The notes under the pieces were generated by a model. The model ran no database searches, was not told the origin of the DNA, and worked only from the letters and a program-made list of their open reading frames with translations. A stretch of DNA of 64,000 nucleotides from Monocercomonoides exilis (taxonomy: Eukaryota; Preaxostyla; Oxymonadida; Polymastigidae): contig LSRY02000005.1 of assembly GCA_001643675.2 (NCBI GenBank), positions 1,180,501-1,244,500 of the forward strand, read 5' to 3'. Shown one piece after another: positions 11,131-22,800 of the stretch (its first letter is position 1; each line of letters begins with the position of its first letter). The translations under genes were made by a program, and so were the position numbers.

Positions 11131-14100
11131 ATGTCAGGAACAGACGATGAACGAAGATCAATTGGGGGATCTTCAGTTAGTTCTATATCTACAGGAGCGC
11201 TCGGAGTTGTGAAGTTCAGTACAATTGATGAATGGTTTGTATTTTCTATTTATTATGTTTTTGTAAGTTGCAGGCCTTTTATTTTTCTGTATCCTCACAA
11301 AAATCAGGATTTTTAATATTTTTTATCAATATCATAAGGTTTTTAACAGTCATACATTCGTATATATTTGCTAAATTGCTAAATATTTATTAACAGGAAG
11401 TACCAATTTCAAATACGTTTTGGATCATTTCATCTGTTGTTATGCTACTCCAATGGATCGGACTTAGTTACCGCACTTGCTGTTTCCCAGTGATTCCTGC
11501 AGTGGATCAATATCTTCGTGATTTTTTTCGATATCTTGATTTTTCTATTTGTTGGAGCTCGTTTCCTTTCAAACTTGTAACGTCCATACTGTTTTATTTA
11601 CTCATGCTTTTTGATGTGATTGTTTATTTTTTTATCCGGGTCTTTTCAAAGCATGAGTGGGATATTCTTGATACGATGAAACGGCTGCTTTTTGTGTACA
11701 AAATGAATCTTTCTACAATATTTTTTATTCCTATAATGAACATCACAATGGGATCATGGCTATGCATTTTTGCTGGAAGCAAAGAAAACTGCGAAACCGG
11801 AGACATTTTGCTTGTTGTTTTCTCTTCAATTTTTTTCATATTGTTCACAATTATAAAACTATTCTTCAGATCATTTATCCATTCAATGAACATCTCTCGC
11901 AATCACATATTTAGCTGTCAATCCGGATCTTTTTTCCCAATACAGTACATATTATTAATTATTTTGACACTCATAGCTGCAGTGATGGATCAGCTGAAAT
12001 CAAAAGGAATGGCAGTGGGAACAATTGGACTAATAATCTTTTTGATACTCACAGCTGCGTCTGTGATAAGACAGCCGTTCTTTACCATCCTCTCTAACCA
12101 GCTCATTTCCGCAACCAGCGGTGTCGCGGCCTTGTTTTTCCTGCTTGAGATCATCGTGTCAGTAGCTCTCCCGCCAGCAAGCTTCACACCCTCAATCTGC
12201 TCCACTGTAGTGTTCTTGGCTGTCTCAGTCATCCTCGCTGCAGGCGTGTGGCTGGGCCTGTGGGTGCTCACGCGGAAGGTGGGGATGTCGATGTGGGCGA
12301 TGCGGCCTGGAGAAGAGGTGCCTTCTTTCCAGGCGAAGAAGGCGAAGAACAAACACAGCACTGCAGACACAGGACGAGGAGACCGCGAGCCGCTGCTGCA
12401 GAAAGGAGCACCAGAGGCAAGCTTCTCTCCCACGCTGGGCGGAGCAGCAACGACTCCTTCAGTGCAATTTCCCGCTTCTTCTTCTTCAGCGTTTTCTACT
12501 GGCTTTAATAACACAAATGATCCTCTGCTTGCCGCTTCTTCTTCTTCTGCTTCTGCTTCTTCTGCCTCTGCTCTGTCACTCACAAACAGTTCGAATTCCC
12601 TCATGCCTATGCAGCAGCAGCCAGCAGCAATATCAACAGCAATGACTTCTTCTTCTTCTTCTCTTTCATCAACAGCCCTCTCTCTCTCACCCACCTCTGC
12701 CTGCTCCTCAACCCCTCTCCCAGTCATCCAGCCGCCCGAGATGCGCTCCTCCACATCGCCCACCCTCGGCTCTCCTCTTCTGATGGGCTCTCCTCCGCCC
12801 CATGTGGTGCCTTCCACGCCATTCCACATGCCTCCCCAGCAGCAGGCTGTCTTGTCCCCTCGCTATCCTTCCACTCCGCACGGACAGCCTCCTCAATCTT
12901 CTGCGTCTTTAGCTTCAACGATGTCTTCTTCACTGTCAACGTCATCATCATCATCATCATCTTCTTCTTCTTCTTCTTCTTCTTCTTCTGCCTCCTCTTC
13001 TTCCTCTTCTTCCTCTTCCTCTCCATCCAAAACAGGCTCTGGATCCTCGAACGCAATTCCTTGCCAGCTGCCAAAGTACAGCAGTCCCCACGAGATTCAG
13101 TGCGCTATCCGCTTTTTGACTGACCGCGAGCTGCACAAACGGCCAGAGTGTGTGAAGCTGGGCGAGGACATTGTGAAATACGGCACACGCAAGTTCAACA
13201 GCTCGCCGACGATGTGGATCACATCAGCGATGTTTCACCTGAACTTCACAAAGGACGGAAACCGGATGGGCGAGAACCTGCGCAATGCGAAGCAGTGTCT
13301 GCCTTCTGTTGGAGAGCGCTGGGTCATCTACTCTCTTTTGAGCGACCTCGAAGCGAATCGCGGCTCGTTGTTTGGGTCGAAGTGTGCTGGTGTCTTTGGC
13401 GGCGGGATCACATTCAGCAGCGGGCGGAACAAAGGACGGCTGGCTGGGCTGGGGTGGAGCAGCGGAGGAGGCGCGGGGAGTGCGAGGGGAAGAGGAGAAG
13501 GCGGAAGCTTCCAGTCGTCAGCGGCGCTGAGGATCGGCCTGGCGAACGCTCAGAAGCACACTGAGGTGGCGAAGGCGTATCTGAAGCAGGTGTGGACGCT
13601 GATGGTGAAGGAGAACCTTGATGTGCAGAAGATCATGCGCTATCTGGAGAAAGCGGTGGAGGCGCGGCAGGCAGCAGACATCGAGTTCACGGGGCTGCTC
13701 ACGACGAATGCGAATTCGCCCCAAGTGCTGCGTGCGTATGGGATCATGCTGCGGGATGTGGACAGGGACGACGAGACAGCAGAGACGATGTTTATGAACG
13801 CGAACCAGCTCGAAGAGGATGAGACGGCCACAGTCAGTGATGGAGAGAGCGGGTCGATCCGCAGCGGGTTCAGCGAAGGCTCAGACGGGTTTGGGAAAGG
13901 CGGGGTGGGGATTGGAGGGGGAGGAGGAGGAGGGCTGGGAGGGTTGGGCGGGATGGGAGGAGGCGGAGGAGGAATGGGAGGAGGAAGCGGAGGCAGTATC
14001 GACGGGAGCAAAGCCGGGAGTTCGATCAAACGGCGGTCGCTGAAGCTGGGGAAGCGGAAGAAGAAGAACAAGAAGTCGCAGAAGGCGCTGACGATCCACC

Positions 14101-17100
14101 TGAGCCAGACGAAGCGGAACATCCTGCCGTACTTCCATGGGCTGATCATTGCGTGTGTGGTGGTGGCGCTGGTGGCTGTCTCTGTGATGTTTGCTTTGCA
14201 GAACGTGTCGATGTCGAAGAGCAGCAACACGATCGAGATGATCAACACACTCGCCCTGCTGGAGCTGTCCTTCTACGACACAGTGATGTTGCAAATGTAC
14301 CAGTACTACATCGAGAACGGCTTCTCCCACGCCGACTACCAAATGATCCCCGAACACGAGCGCTTCCACATGCTGCTGCACGAGCTGGTGGAGCAGATGG
14401 GGGAGAACCTGAACTCGGCGTATGTGCACACCGAAGACGACTCCGTGTTCGACTTGTACGAGTTCGAGCGGTACCAGCTGGTGTTCATCCAGCGGGACGA
14501 CAACCAGAACATGGTGAAGGTGATTGGGAAGCCGATCAACGTGATCGACATGGTGAAGACGGCGACGAACCAGGTGTATGACATCCTGGGCGAGTCGGGG
14601 GATGTGGATCCTGTTCTGTACATCGCCCTCAGCGACCTCATCTTCGCAACGGTTCCTGTGTTCGGGGTGGACTCGCTGAAGCAGGTGCAGCTGCAGTATG
14701 TGAAGGAGAACAGGAGGCTGGAGCAGCTGGTGCACATTGTGAACACGATTGTGGGGTCTGTGGCGATTGTGTCTGTGATCGGCATTCTGATCATTCAGTA
14801 CTTGATCACCACGATGCACTTGCTCAAGGAGAGGCGCAGGGCGATGACTTCGTTCTTTTCTGCACCCAAAAAACGCATTTTGAAGTTGAAGAAGCGGCTG
14901 GAGGACGCCGAGAGGGATGCAGCAGAGCTCGACGAGGACGATCCGTATTCGCAGATGATGGCGATCAACTTGCAGAACATTGATGGAGTGGCGATGGATG
15001 GGTCACTGGGAAACAGAGGCAATGAAAGCTCGACAGAGTCTGAGCAGAAGCTGGCTGCATTCTCACCGTCGAGAACACACAACTACTCTCGTTCGTTTCC
15101 CAGAAGCACTTCAAAGGGATCGCTGAATGAATTCAGGGGAGGTGTGAAATTTTTTCAATTTGTGAATCTTTTCTTAATTTTTTATTTATTTATTTGTTTA
15201 TTTTGTTGTAACAACTTATTCTTTATTACACTTGAATTCGCGTTCAATTCTTATTTCTTGTTATTCATAGTCCGCCCACAAGATACAGACCACAGTGCAA
15301 TGTATCGCGTGAATTCAAAGATGTCTATTTTGTACAACGCCGAAAATACAGCTAATCAGCCGAGCACTTCAGACTTGATAGAAAAAGATGTCATCGACAA
15401 TCCAGAAATAAATGGCAAGCAACCAGAAAACACTCAAATTAACACAAACGATGGCAGCACCAGCAGCTTCGAAAAGCAATCACCTGATTCTTCACAAGAC
15501 ACCAAGCCAGACAGCAGCGAACGGCCGAACACGAGTCTGACAGAAGGCAACGAGCCATCTCCAGCTTTATCTCATCAACAGCAGCAGCAGCAACAACAAC
15601 AACAACAACAGGCAATTTCAGTGGCATCCACTGCTCCTCTGTTGCAGTACTCTCAAGTGCAGTCTCCACAGCCTGTGCCTTCGATGCGCAGAGCACATTC
15701 AAACACCTCCTTCCAGCCGAAAGTCGACCCCACGTGGAGCACTTACACCAACTCCTCTCTGTTGCTCCCGCCTTCTTCTTCGCCACAAGCTGCAAATGCG
15801 ACAGCGTCATCATCAACTTCAGCAGCAGCACAGCAGGCGAACAACAACCGCCCTGCCACCTCTTCCTCTTCCATCATCTCATCCTCCCCCACTCCTTCCC
15901 AAATGCCCCAGTCGCTGTACATGTTCACTCCACACAGCCAGCTCCAGTATGCTCCCTGGGGACCCATCATCTCTGTCCCGTATGCCGACGGCTCGTCGCA
16001 GAGCTTCTATCCGATGCCTTCTCCCATCCTAAACGATCCAGGGACAGTCACACAGACAAGCCCGACTCCTTCGCCTGTGCCTGTCTCTATGTCGATGTCG
16101 ATGTCTGCATCTATGCCAGGAGGACAGGGAATGAGTGGGAACACCACACCTGGGATCATGGGGCAGGTCAGCTTGTCAGGTTCTGCTTCTCCAGTGCACT
16201 TCAGCCCGTACAATCTGTATGCAATGTCTCCGCAGCCTTTGCAGAACGGCAATGGTTCTGCATCGTCTTCTTCATCTTCAGCAAGCACTTCCCTCACACC
16301 GCTTCAGCAACAACAGCAGCAGCAGCAACAGCAGATGATGATGATGATGAACCCGACACACGTAAGAGAGCAGTCTATGTCTTCGACTTCGCCTCTTCTC
16401 CAGCGCCAGGGGGATAACAGCGATGCGTCCAGCTCCTATCCACCAGCCTCTCTAAGACCGACGTCTGTGCCGCCTGCTTCTTCACAGCCACCTTCCCAGT
16501 CACCTGCACCACAACAGCGGCAGCAGTCGTTCATTTCTCCGTCTGCTTCACAGCAGCTCAGTGCGACTGGGTCTGTGACTGATTTAAGGGCGGAGACAAA
16601 TGCTCCAGCGAAGAAAGAGGCAGCAGGAGGAGGAGGGGGAGGAAGTGGTGGTGGTAGCGGTGGAGGAGGAGAGAAGAAAGCAGAAGAGCTGACACTGGAA
16701 GAGCAGGAGGAAGACCAAAGGGCAGAGATAGAGGAGAAAGTGAAGAAGATCAGCGGGATAATTCCCACTTTGTTCTACGTGAGGACGTTTCTGGGTGTGG
16801 CGCTTCTGATGGGCTTTGCCATCGCCTTTGCCATTGTGCTGAACAGAACATTGTCGCAGGCGGTGGAGATCGATTCACTAATCTGCTTCTCTCAGTACCG
16901 CACAGTGCAGTTGGGGATCATGACGCTCCTTTCGATCAACATTGCTGACCCGGATGTGTTGGATACATCGCCAACGGGTGTGCCGATGATCACGAATGAG
17001 CTGTCGACGTATCCTGTCTGGAACGACCAGCGGCACATGTCGAGCGACTGCGACACGGTGAAGCTGATTCTGAACAGGACGATCCAGTTCTTCGACGCTT

Positions 17101-18338
17101 TACACAGGAAAGTGAAAGAAGGAGGCAAAGTGGGCACACGGGAGTTCATTCTGACAGGAGATGATGCCATCGATGAAACATCCACCTCGCGCACGATCTA
17201 CTCTGGCTCGCGTCTGTCCGCGCTGATGATGAACTCCCAGGCGTGCTATGAGTACTATCCAGGTGACTGCGACATACCTGACAGAATCTACAACCACAGA
17301 GGCGACTTTGCGGGGCTGGAAGGGCTCATCCAGGAGTTCCTGTCGCAGGCGCTGGCACTCACCAACACGTCGTCACAGCCGCCGATGAGCCACACGTCGG
17401 TGCAGTTTATGAACACAGCAATGAATTATGACCTCCGCGCAGGCATGAACAACTACTCGACGATCATGGTGCAAGAGTTTATGGAGAAGACAAACAGCAA
17501 CTTTGTGGGGATGGTGGTGCTGTTCGTGTTCACTGTGATCTTCATGCTCGTGGCATTCTTCCTCTGCCTCATCCCCACCCGCGACACGCTCTTCAAAGTG
17601 GCCCTGTGCACCATCAAGATTGCTGACCTCGACCCGTCTGCCGCGTCTTCGCACGATGCCATTGCCGAGTGGAGCGAAGAATACTCGTGTGACGTGCAGC
17701 GCTTTGACGACGCACACAAACGTGTTGTGGATGCACTGCGTGAGCTTGTCCAGGGCATCGAGGAGATGGAAGACGGCGGGTTTGGCACGAAGGAAGGAGG
17801 GGAAGCGGGGCAGGGCGCAGGAAGCAGTGGCAGTAGTGGTAGTGGAGGAGGAGGAGGAGGGATGGAAGGCGACGAGTTCGAAGACAGCGATTTGCAGAAC
17901 CGTAAGCGGCTGAAGCAGCTTCTGCGGGCGTTTGTGTTTGGGTTCTTCCGTGTCCTGTCAGACGAGGAGAAGATGATGTCACGTGCAAAAGTGTCGAACT
18001 ACCACATCAATGCGCACAAGCGGGAGCACATCACGTTCATCAAGCGTGTGCTGCAGTCTTCGCTGCGCATTGCTGTGTCGAAGGTGATTGAGGCAGGCAC
18101 GGGGGAGATAACAGAGCTGACACAGACGGTGAATATGTGGATGTCTGACCACATGACACACACAGACAGAGAACTGGGCACGCTTCTGGTGGGGAAGACG
18201 AGCCAGGGGAGGCTGGAGAAGATCATCGACCTCACTGTGTGGGAGGTACCGCCGTCGTATGTGGCTTTCCTTGACTCCGACAACGCTGACCTGAAAAGCA
18301 GAGAGCAGATTGAGAACTTACAAAGAATGCTTGAATGA
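11131..18338 (+). CDS. TmcB-like multi-membrane protein with TPR-like region
   Basis: Three exons, 11131-11262, 11397-15141 and 15271-18338, give 2,314 residues. Exon 1 begins MSGTDDERR; its donor GTAAGT and the acceptor at 11396 join in phase 0 to EVPISNTFWIIS. The N-terminal third (about 11.4-12.3 kb) has several hydrophobic helices. A Ser-rich linker with a poly-Ser run follows (12944-13023), then a helical region (about 13.08-13.8 kb, for example FNSSPTMWITSAMFHLNF) that resembles the TPR region of TmcB/TmcC proteins. After a Gly tract come two membrane cassettes, one with helices near 14.13-14.2 and 14.74-14.81 kb, one near 16.77-16.85 and 17.5-17.58 kb, separated by a Ser/Gln-rich linker. 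The C-terminus is helical. Intron 2 (15142-15270) is a multiple of three with no stop, so the unspliced frame also reads through. The family is named after Dictyostelium 'tiny macrocyst' genes and is, as I recall, abundant in oxymonads; its biochemical role is unknown. Confidence 0.82.
12944..13023 (+). repeat. poly-serine tract (TCA/TCT/TCC repeats)
   Basis: A run of Ser codons inside the TmcB-like gene encodes about 25 serines interrupted by one alanine. It is made of TCA, TCT and TCC blocks, which suggests successive slippage and point change. It lies in the disordered linker between the membrane and TPR-like regions. Confidence 0.9.
15577..15611 (+). repeat. poly-glutamine tract (CAG/CAA)
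   Basis: About eleven Gln codons, first CAG then CAA, in the linker of the TmcB-like protein. A second, shorter Gln run followed by five Met codons lies at about 16304-16350. Confidence 0.9.
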
Positions 18339-18620
18339 TTAAGAGGAGGGAGAGGGGAATGCTCGAGTGTATGTATGTATGTATGTATGTATGAAAACGT
18401 TACACCCTCTTGATATTCAAAGCGGTACTCTAAATTATTTAAAGAACTTCACAACACCACTTCGCAATTCATTTCGTTGGAGATATTTTTTGAAATTATG
18501 TTTTTTTTTTGGTGTATGTAAATTATGTTCAATATTTTATTTATTAAAATTTCAATCAACATCTTATGCTCTTGTTTCCCTTCTATCTATGTATTTGAAA
18601 TTATATTTATTCTTTTAATT

Positions 18621-18662
<42 letters not shown>

Positions 18663-19865
18663 TTTCATTTTCATTTGGTCATTGTTATGAAACAGTTTGC
18701 CAATGTTAAAGATAATATGTTTAAAAAAGATTTGCACAAAATTTATGGATTATTATGCATCAATATTTCTCCTCCACAACTCTATAATGCGTTCATCTTC
18801 ATCATTTCTCTGTTATCAAAATCATAATCTTAACTCTTGCTCGAAATATCAGTTTCGCTTGTTGAAAGGATAAAATAATTCAAGATCAGCATAATTGGTA
18901 CTTGTCTGTGCATTTAATAACATTTCCCCCAACAGACTATTAAACCATGAACACACAAAGCTCCCCAATAAAGACTTAAATACAAATCAGTCAGATATTT
19001 TTATATTTGAACGCCTAAAGATGCAATATTTCTTGCATCTCTTTAAAATCTTTTGACAAAAGTGTGTTCCACATTTAAAAAAAAGATCTGATAAATTAAG
19101 TGAATGAGAAACATGCAAAAGTCACTGTGTAATAATGATCTATCTCATTATATTCTTTGATATATCCATTTCTGAATCTTGATGAATTTGGAAATATTCT
19201 CATAAAAAAGTCATCCAATAAGTTTGAATGTTTCTTTGAAAAATATATTCAAATTGATGTTTTCCGATTCTTCATTTGGATCTAATTCAGATTAATTTGC
19301 TCCAAATTTCTTGATCAGAGTTCATCTTTCAATAAATAACTGATCTTCCCCTATTCTTGATATTTTGCAGGAATTATCATAATTGATTGAGTTATTGTTA
19401 TTATTTTTAAGCAAAGTTTCACATTTGAAAAAATCATTAACAATTGTTGTTCTACTGTGATTTCAAAATATTTTGCACTTTTTACAGTTCGCGTCAAAAT
19501 AGAGCAGCGTCGAATAGTTCAACAATAATAACGAATAATGTTCATTGTAATATTTTAACAATGAAGTCATCTTCAAATATTATCAATGTTGCGATGGAAA
19601 TTCATTTTTCAATTTCAGTTTTAATTTCCATTGTCGAATTTATTCCTTCAAAAATAAAATTGAAAGAGAGAGAAACGATTTTTATCTGAGTGCTCATTAT
19701 TTCGATAATTTGAGCTTCTGAGATTGTTGGATGAATGAAGATTTTCTTTCGCATAACTTTATTTCTCAATTATCAGCCTTCGCTTCGATTCCTTTACAGT
19801 GAAATAGAAATTTGACGCTTTTGTTCCTCACTCAACACTTAGATTGTATTTGATTCAATATACAC
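18339..19865. other. intergenic spacer with GTAT repeat and poly-T run
   Basis: The 1.5 kb after the TmcB-like stop contains a short GTAT tetranucleotide repeat (about 18369-18393) and an unbroken run of about 39 T (18622-18660). The rest is plain AT-rich sequence with no coding signal on either strand. It separates two genes on the same strand, so it should hold a 3' processing region and the promoter of the gene starting at 19866. Confidence 0.65.
18622..18660 (+). repeat. poly-T homopolymer
   Basis: Thirty-nine consecutive T, about 280 bp downstream of the TmcB-like stop codon. This may be an assembly-sensitive position, and its true length could vary. Confidence 0.9.
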
Positions 19866-22800
19866 ATGCGAATTCAACCCATTATTGAAAGGTGTTATAC
19901 ATTAGATCTTTCCAATCGAATTGAAAGAAATAGAATGAGCTTCATGAGAAGAGAGTTTTGGCAGACTTCGAAAACAGCATCAGCAAATATTTCAACATGC
20001 AAAACACATGTCAAAGATTTATTAAAATCAATTGCTGAAAGATATTCTTTCAAAGGATCTGTTGTTGCGTTGGTGTTTTCCGAAGAAGGTCAAATATTTT
20101 TGAAAAGGTGGTTTGATGAGTTGTGCTCGCCATCAAGTTTCATGCACATTGCTATCTTTCGAACAATTTGCTTCCAACTTTGCCCCGAAATTCGTGAAAG
20201 TCAAATTAATGCTCTCTTTGGAGAAATTAGTGTGTTTTCAATGCTATCCTTTAATGACATTGTAAACACATGAATTTCTCCATCTTCTTTATTCTCTTTT
20301 TTAGGTTACGGAAACATTGGAACAAAAGCTAAGCACAGAATAGTGAAGTTTCCTGCAATGTTATGCATGTTAAAGATGTGGGCAGCAAAAGAAATAGGAA
20401 TATTGAAGCATTGCTTGTTTGTTTATTTTCCGCATTAAATTTCTCATGTTTTTAATGCTTGTAAAACTCTTTTTTGTGATTGAAATTGTCAATGATTTCA
20501 AATGGATAAATTTGTGCGTCTTTCAACAAATGAAAACAATGAATATAGGTGTATTGCTTCGGATTCCATCATTTATTGCATTGGTAGACTTGAAAATTTT
20601 GATAGCATTTCAAAATTAACTTCGAAAATTGTTGAGAAACATCAAAATGCGAAAATCACTCCATTGATCTTCGCTTTCGAAAATATTGAACTTGTAGCGT
20701 CTTCTTCTATTGACCCACAAACATTTATTTGCGAAAATAGAAGCCCTTCACAAAGTGCGGAAAATGATGATCCTGAAAAGATCTTCATCAAGACACTACA
20801 AACAGCCAAAAGTGGAATCGTTTCAGATAAGTTAGGTCAATCCTCGCATAATTTGCACAAGATTTCAAAATTGCCTCTGGAAGCTTCTTTTGAACAAAAT
20901 AAATGCAAAACTGAATGCAATATTTTCGAAAAAGTTGTATTGAGATTTACTGTTGATTGCAGAACAAAACAAAAAATACAAGATGGAAAGTGTGTGAGAT
21001 TACCATCTCAAGTTGCATTATTCAGGCATTTCACTACGCTTGCAAATCTGCTAATTTGGGATACGGCTTCTGTGATCCAGACTGTAGAACCATTAATACT
21101 CCCTTTGAAACAATTGAGTTTTGGATCTTCTTGTGAAACCTACGATCAAGAGAAATGCGTTAACTCTCTTCTTGAAGGCAGAAAAAATAGAACAAAATTG
21201 AGTATGGGTGTAAGAATTAAAGAACAAAATGATATTTTCAAAACACCGAAGCAAAATGAGCATGTTGGAGGAGATGAAAATTTTTGTTTAAATGATATAG
21301 AATCATCTTCAAGCACATTTAAAGGAGGAGGATATATAACATCAAAGCAGCGATGGAACATTAAATTACCAAAGAAAGACTTAAGTAGTTCAGAACGTAA
21401 ATTGGAGGACTCAACATTAAAAACAAATAATTTCAAAAATTTCGGATTTTCATCGGGAAACGATAAGGTTACAACATCATTTTCTTCACAAAAAGACCAG
21501 CAAGGAAAGTGCATGACAAATGAAAATCTTTCGTGTTTTGAAGAAGGAGAAACAATTTATTTTAAAAATCCAGGACTTGATTGCAGAAAATCAGATGATT
21601 GTTCTGAAGAATGTGAAGAACATCGAATACTATCAAAAAGATGTTTGGATCAAAAAATTACTGTTCCATTTTCTAATGATGGGAAAAAATTATCAAATGA
21701 AGCAAATGCAAATTCGGATCATACGATAAAACGAAATAAATCTCTCATGGACCGTATTAATGAAGTGGGAAAATCTCCATCTCAGCCTTCACTTTGCTCA
21801 ATTTCGTTGAACATCAGAGAAGATCAGTCAGAAAAACGTAAAGACTCAGAGGAAGCTACAACTTACACATTGCCAAGAATATCAATTTCTTCGCCATCGT
21901 CTGATTCATATAAAGAAGAAGTTGGTGATCATCTTGGAGATCTTGAAAGCTATTTACCAAAAAAGAAATCAGATACGAAAATGGACAGTTCATTGTTTGA
22001 ATTAAATTCTCTTGCAGATCGTCAACTTTCTTTGTCAAATACACTTTGTGAAAAAGGCATTTCTTCTTCTGAAACGAAACGGATCAACGAAATCATGATT
22101 AAATATTATTCTCCTTTTTGTTATTCAAACGAAATGACGAGATATTTTTCTTGTTCTCATAAAATGTATTGTCATTACTCATCTGTCATAAGAAAGTGCT
22201 ACTCAATTCTTCTGAAATCCTCCATGTCATCACATATAGATATTTCAATGCTTATTCAATTGGATGAAAAAGATTCTGCAAAAAGAGATGATTCTGTGCA
22301 ATATTTGAGTATGAAAGGCGAAAGTGCTGGAATGGAGTTCAAAGAAATTCATACAGATGATAAGACTTCAGATACAGAGAAGCTTCGATTTTTCAAGGAG
22401 AATCACTCAACAAATTCAAAGAAGGATTTTGATGAAACAGGTTCGTCGCATTCAAATTCCTCTACTCCACGTGCTTTTGAAGAACTTTCATATTTGAGTG
22501 CAAATTCATTTGGAAAAGTTGGTATTGCGAAGCAACCGATATCAAATACAAACAATATTCCAAGCAGATTTTGCTCCTCGAAGGAAGAAGTGGAGAAGCT
22601 TATTTCAATACCAAAGGATTCAATTATACCGAACGAAACTTCTCATAATCATTTCGACAAGCATGAAAATCAAAGTGAAAGACAAGGAAACATCAAAAAG
22701 AAACAAAAGATTCAAACAAGAACCTCAAACAAAAGTTTTGGCAATCAGCAAGAGAAGAAGTTGTTGTCAAGTCATCGTTTGAATTCATTATCAGATTCAT

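Noticed and set aside
11990-12829. 279-residue open frame antisense to the TmcB-like gene
   Set aside because: It mirrors the GC-rich, Ser-rich coding strand; its Glu/Arg/Gly composition is what reversed Ser/Pro codons give. The plus frame has the helices and splice signals.
13881-14819. 312-residue minus-strand frame rich in His and Leu
   Set aside because: It is the shadow of the membrane cassette of the TmcB-like gene; its His/Gln-rich low complexity has no domain.
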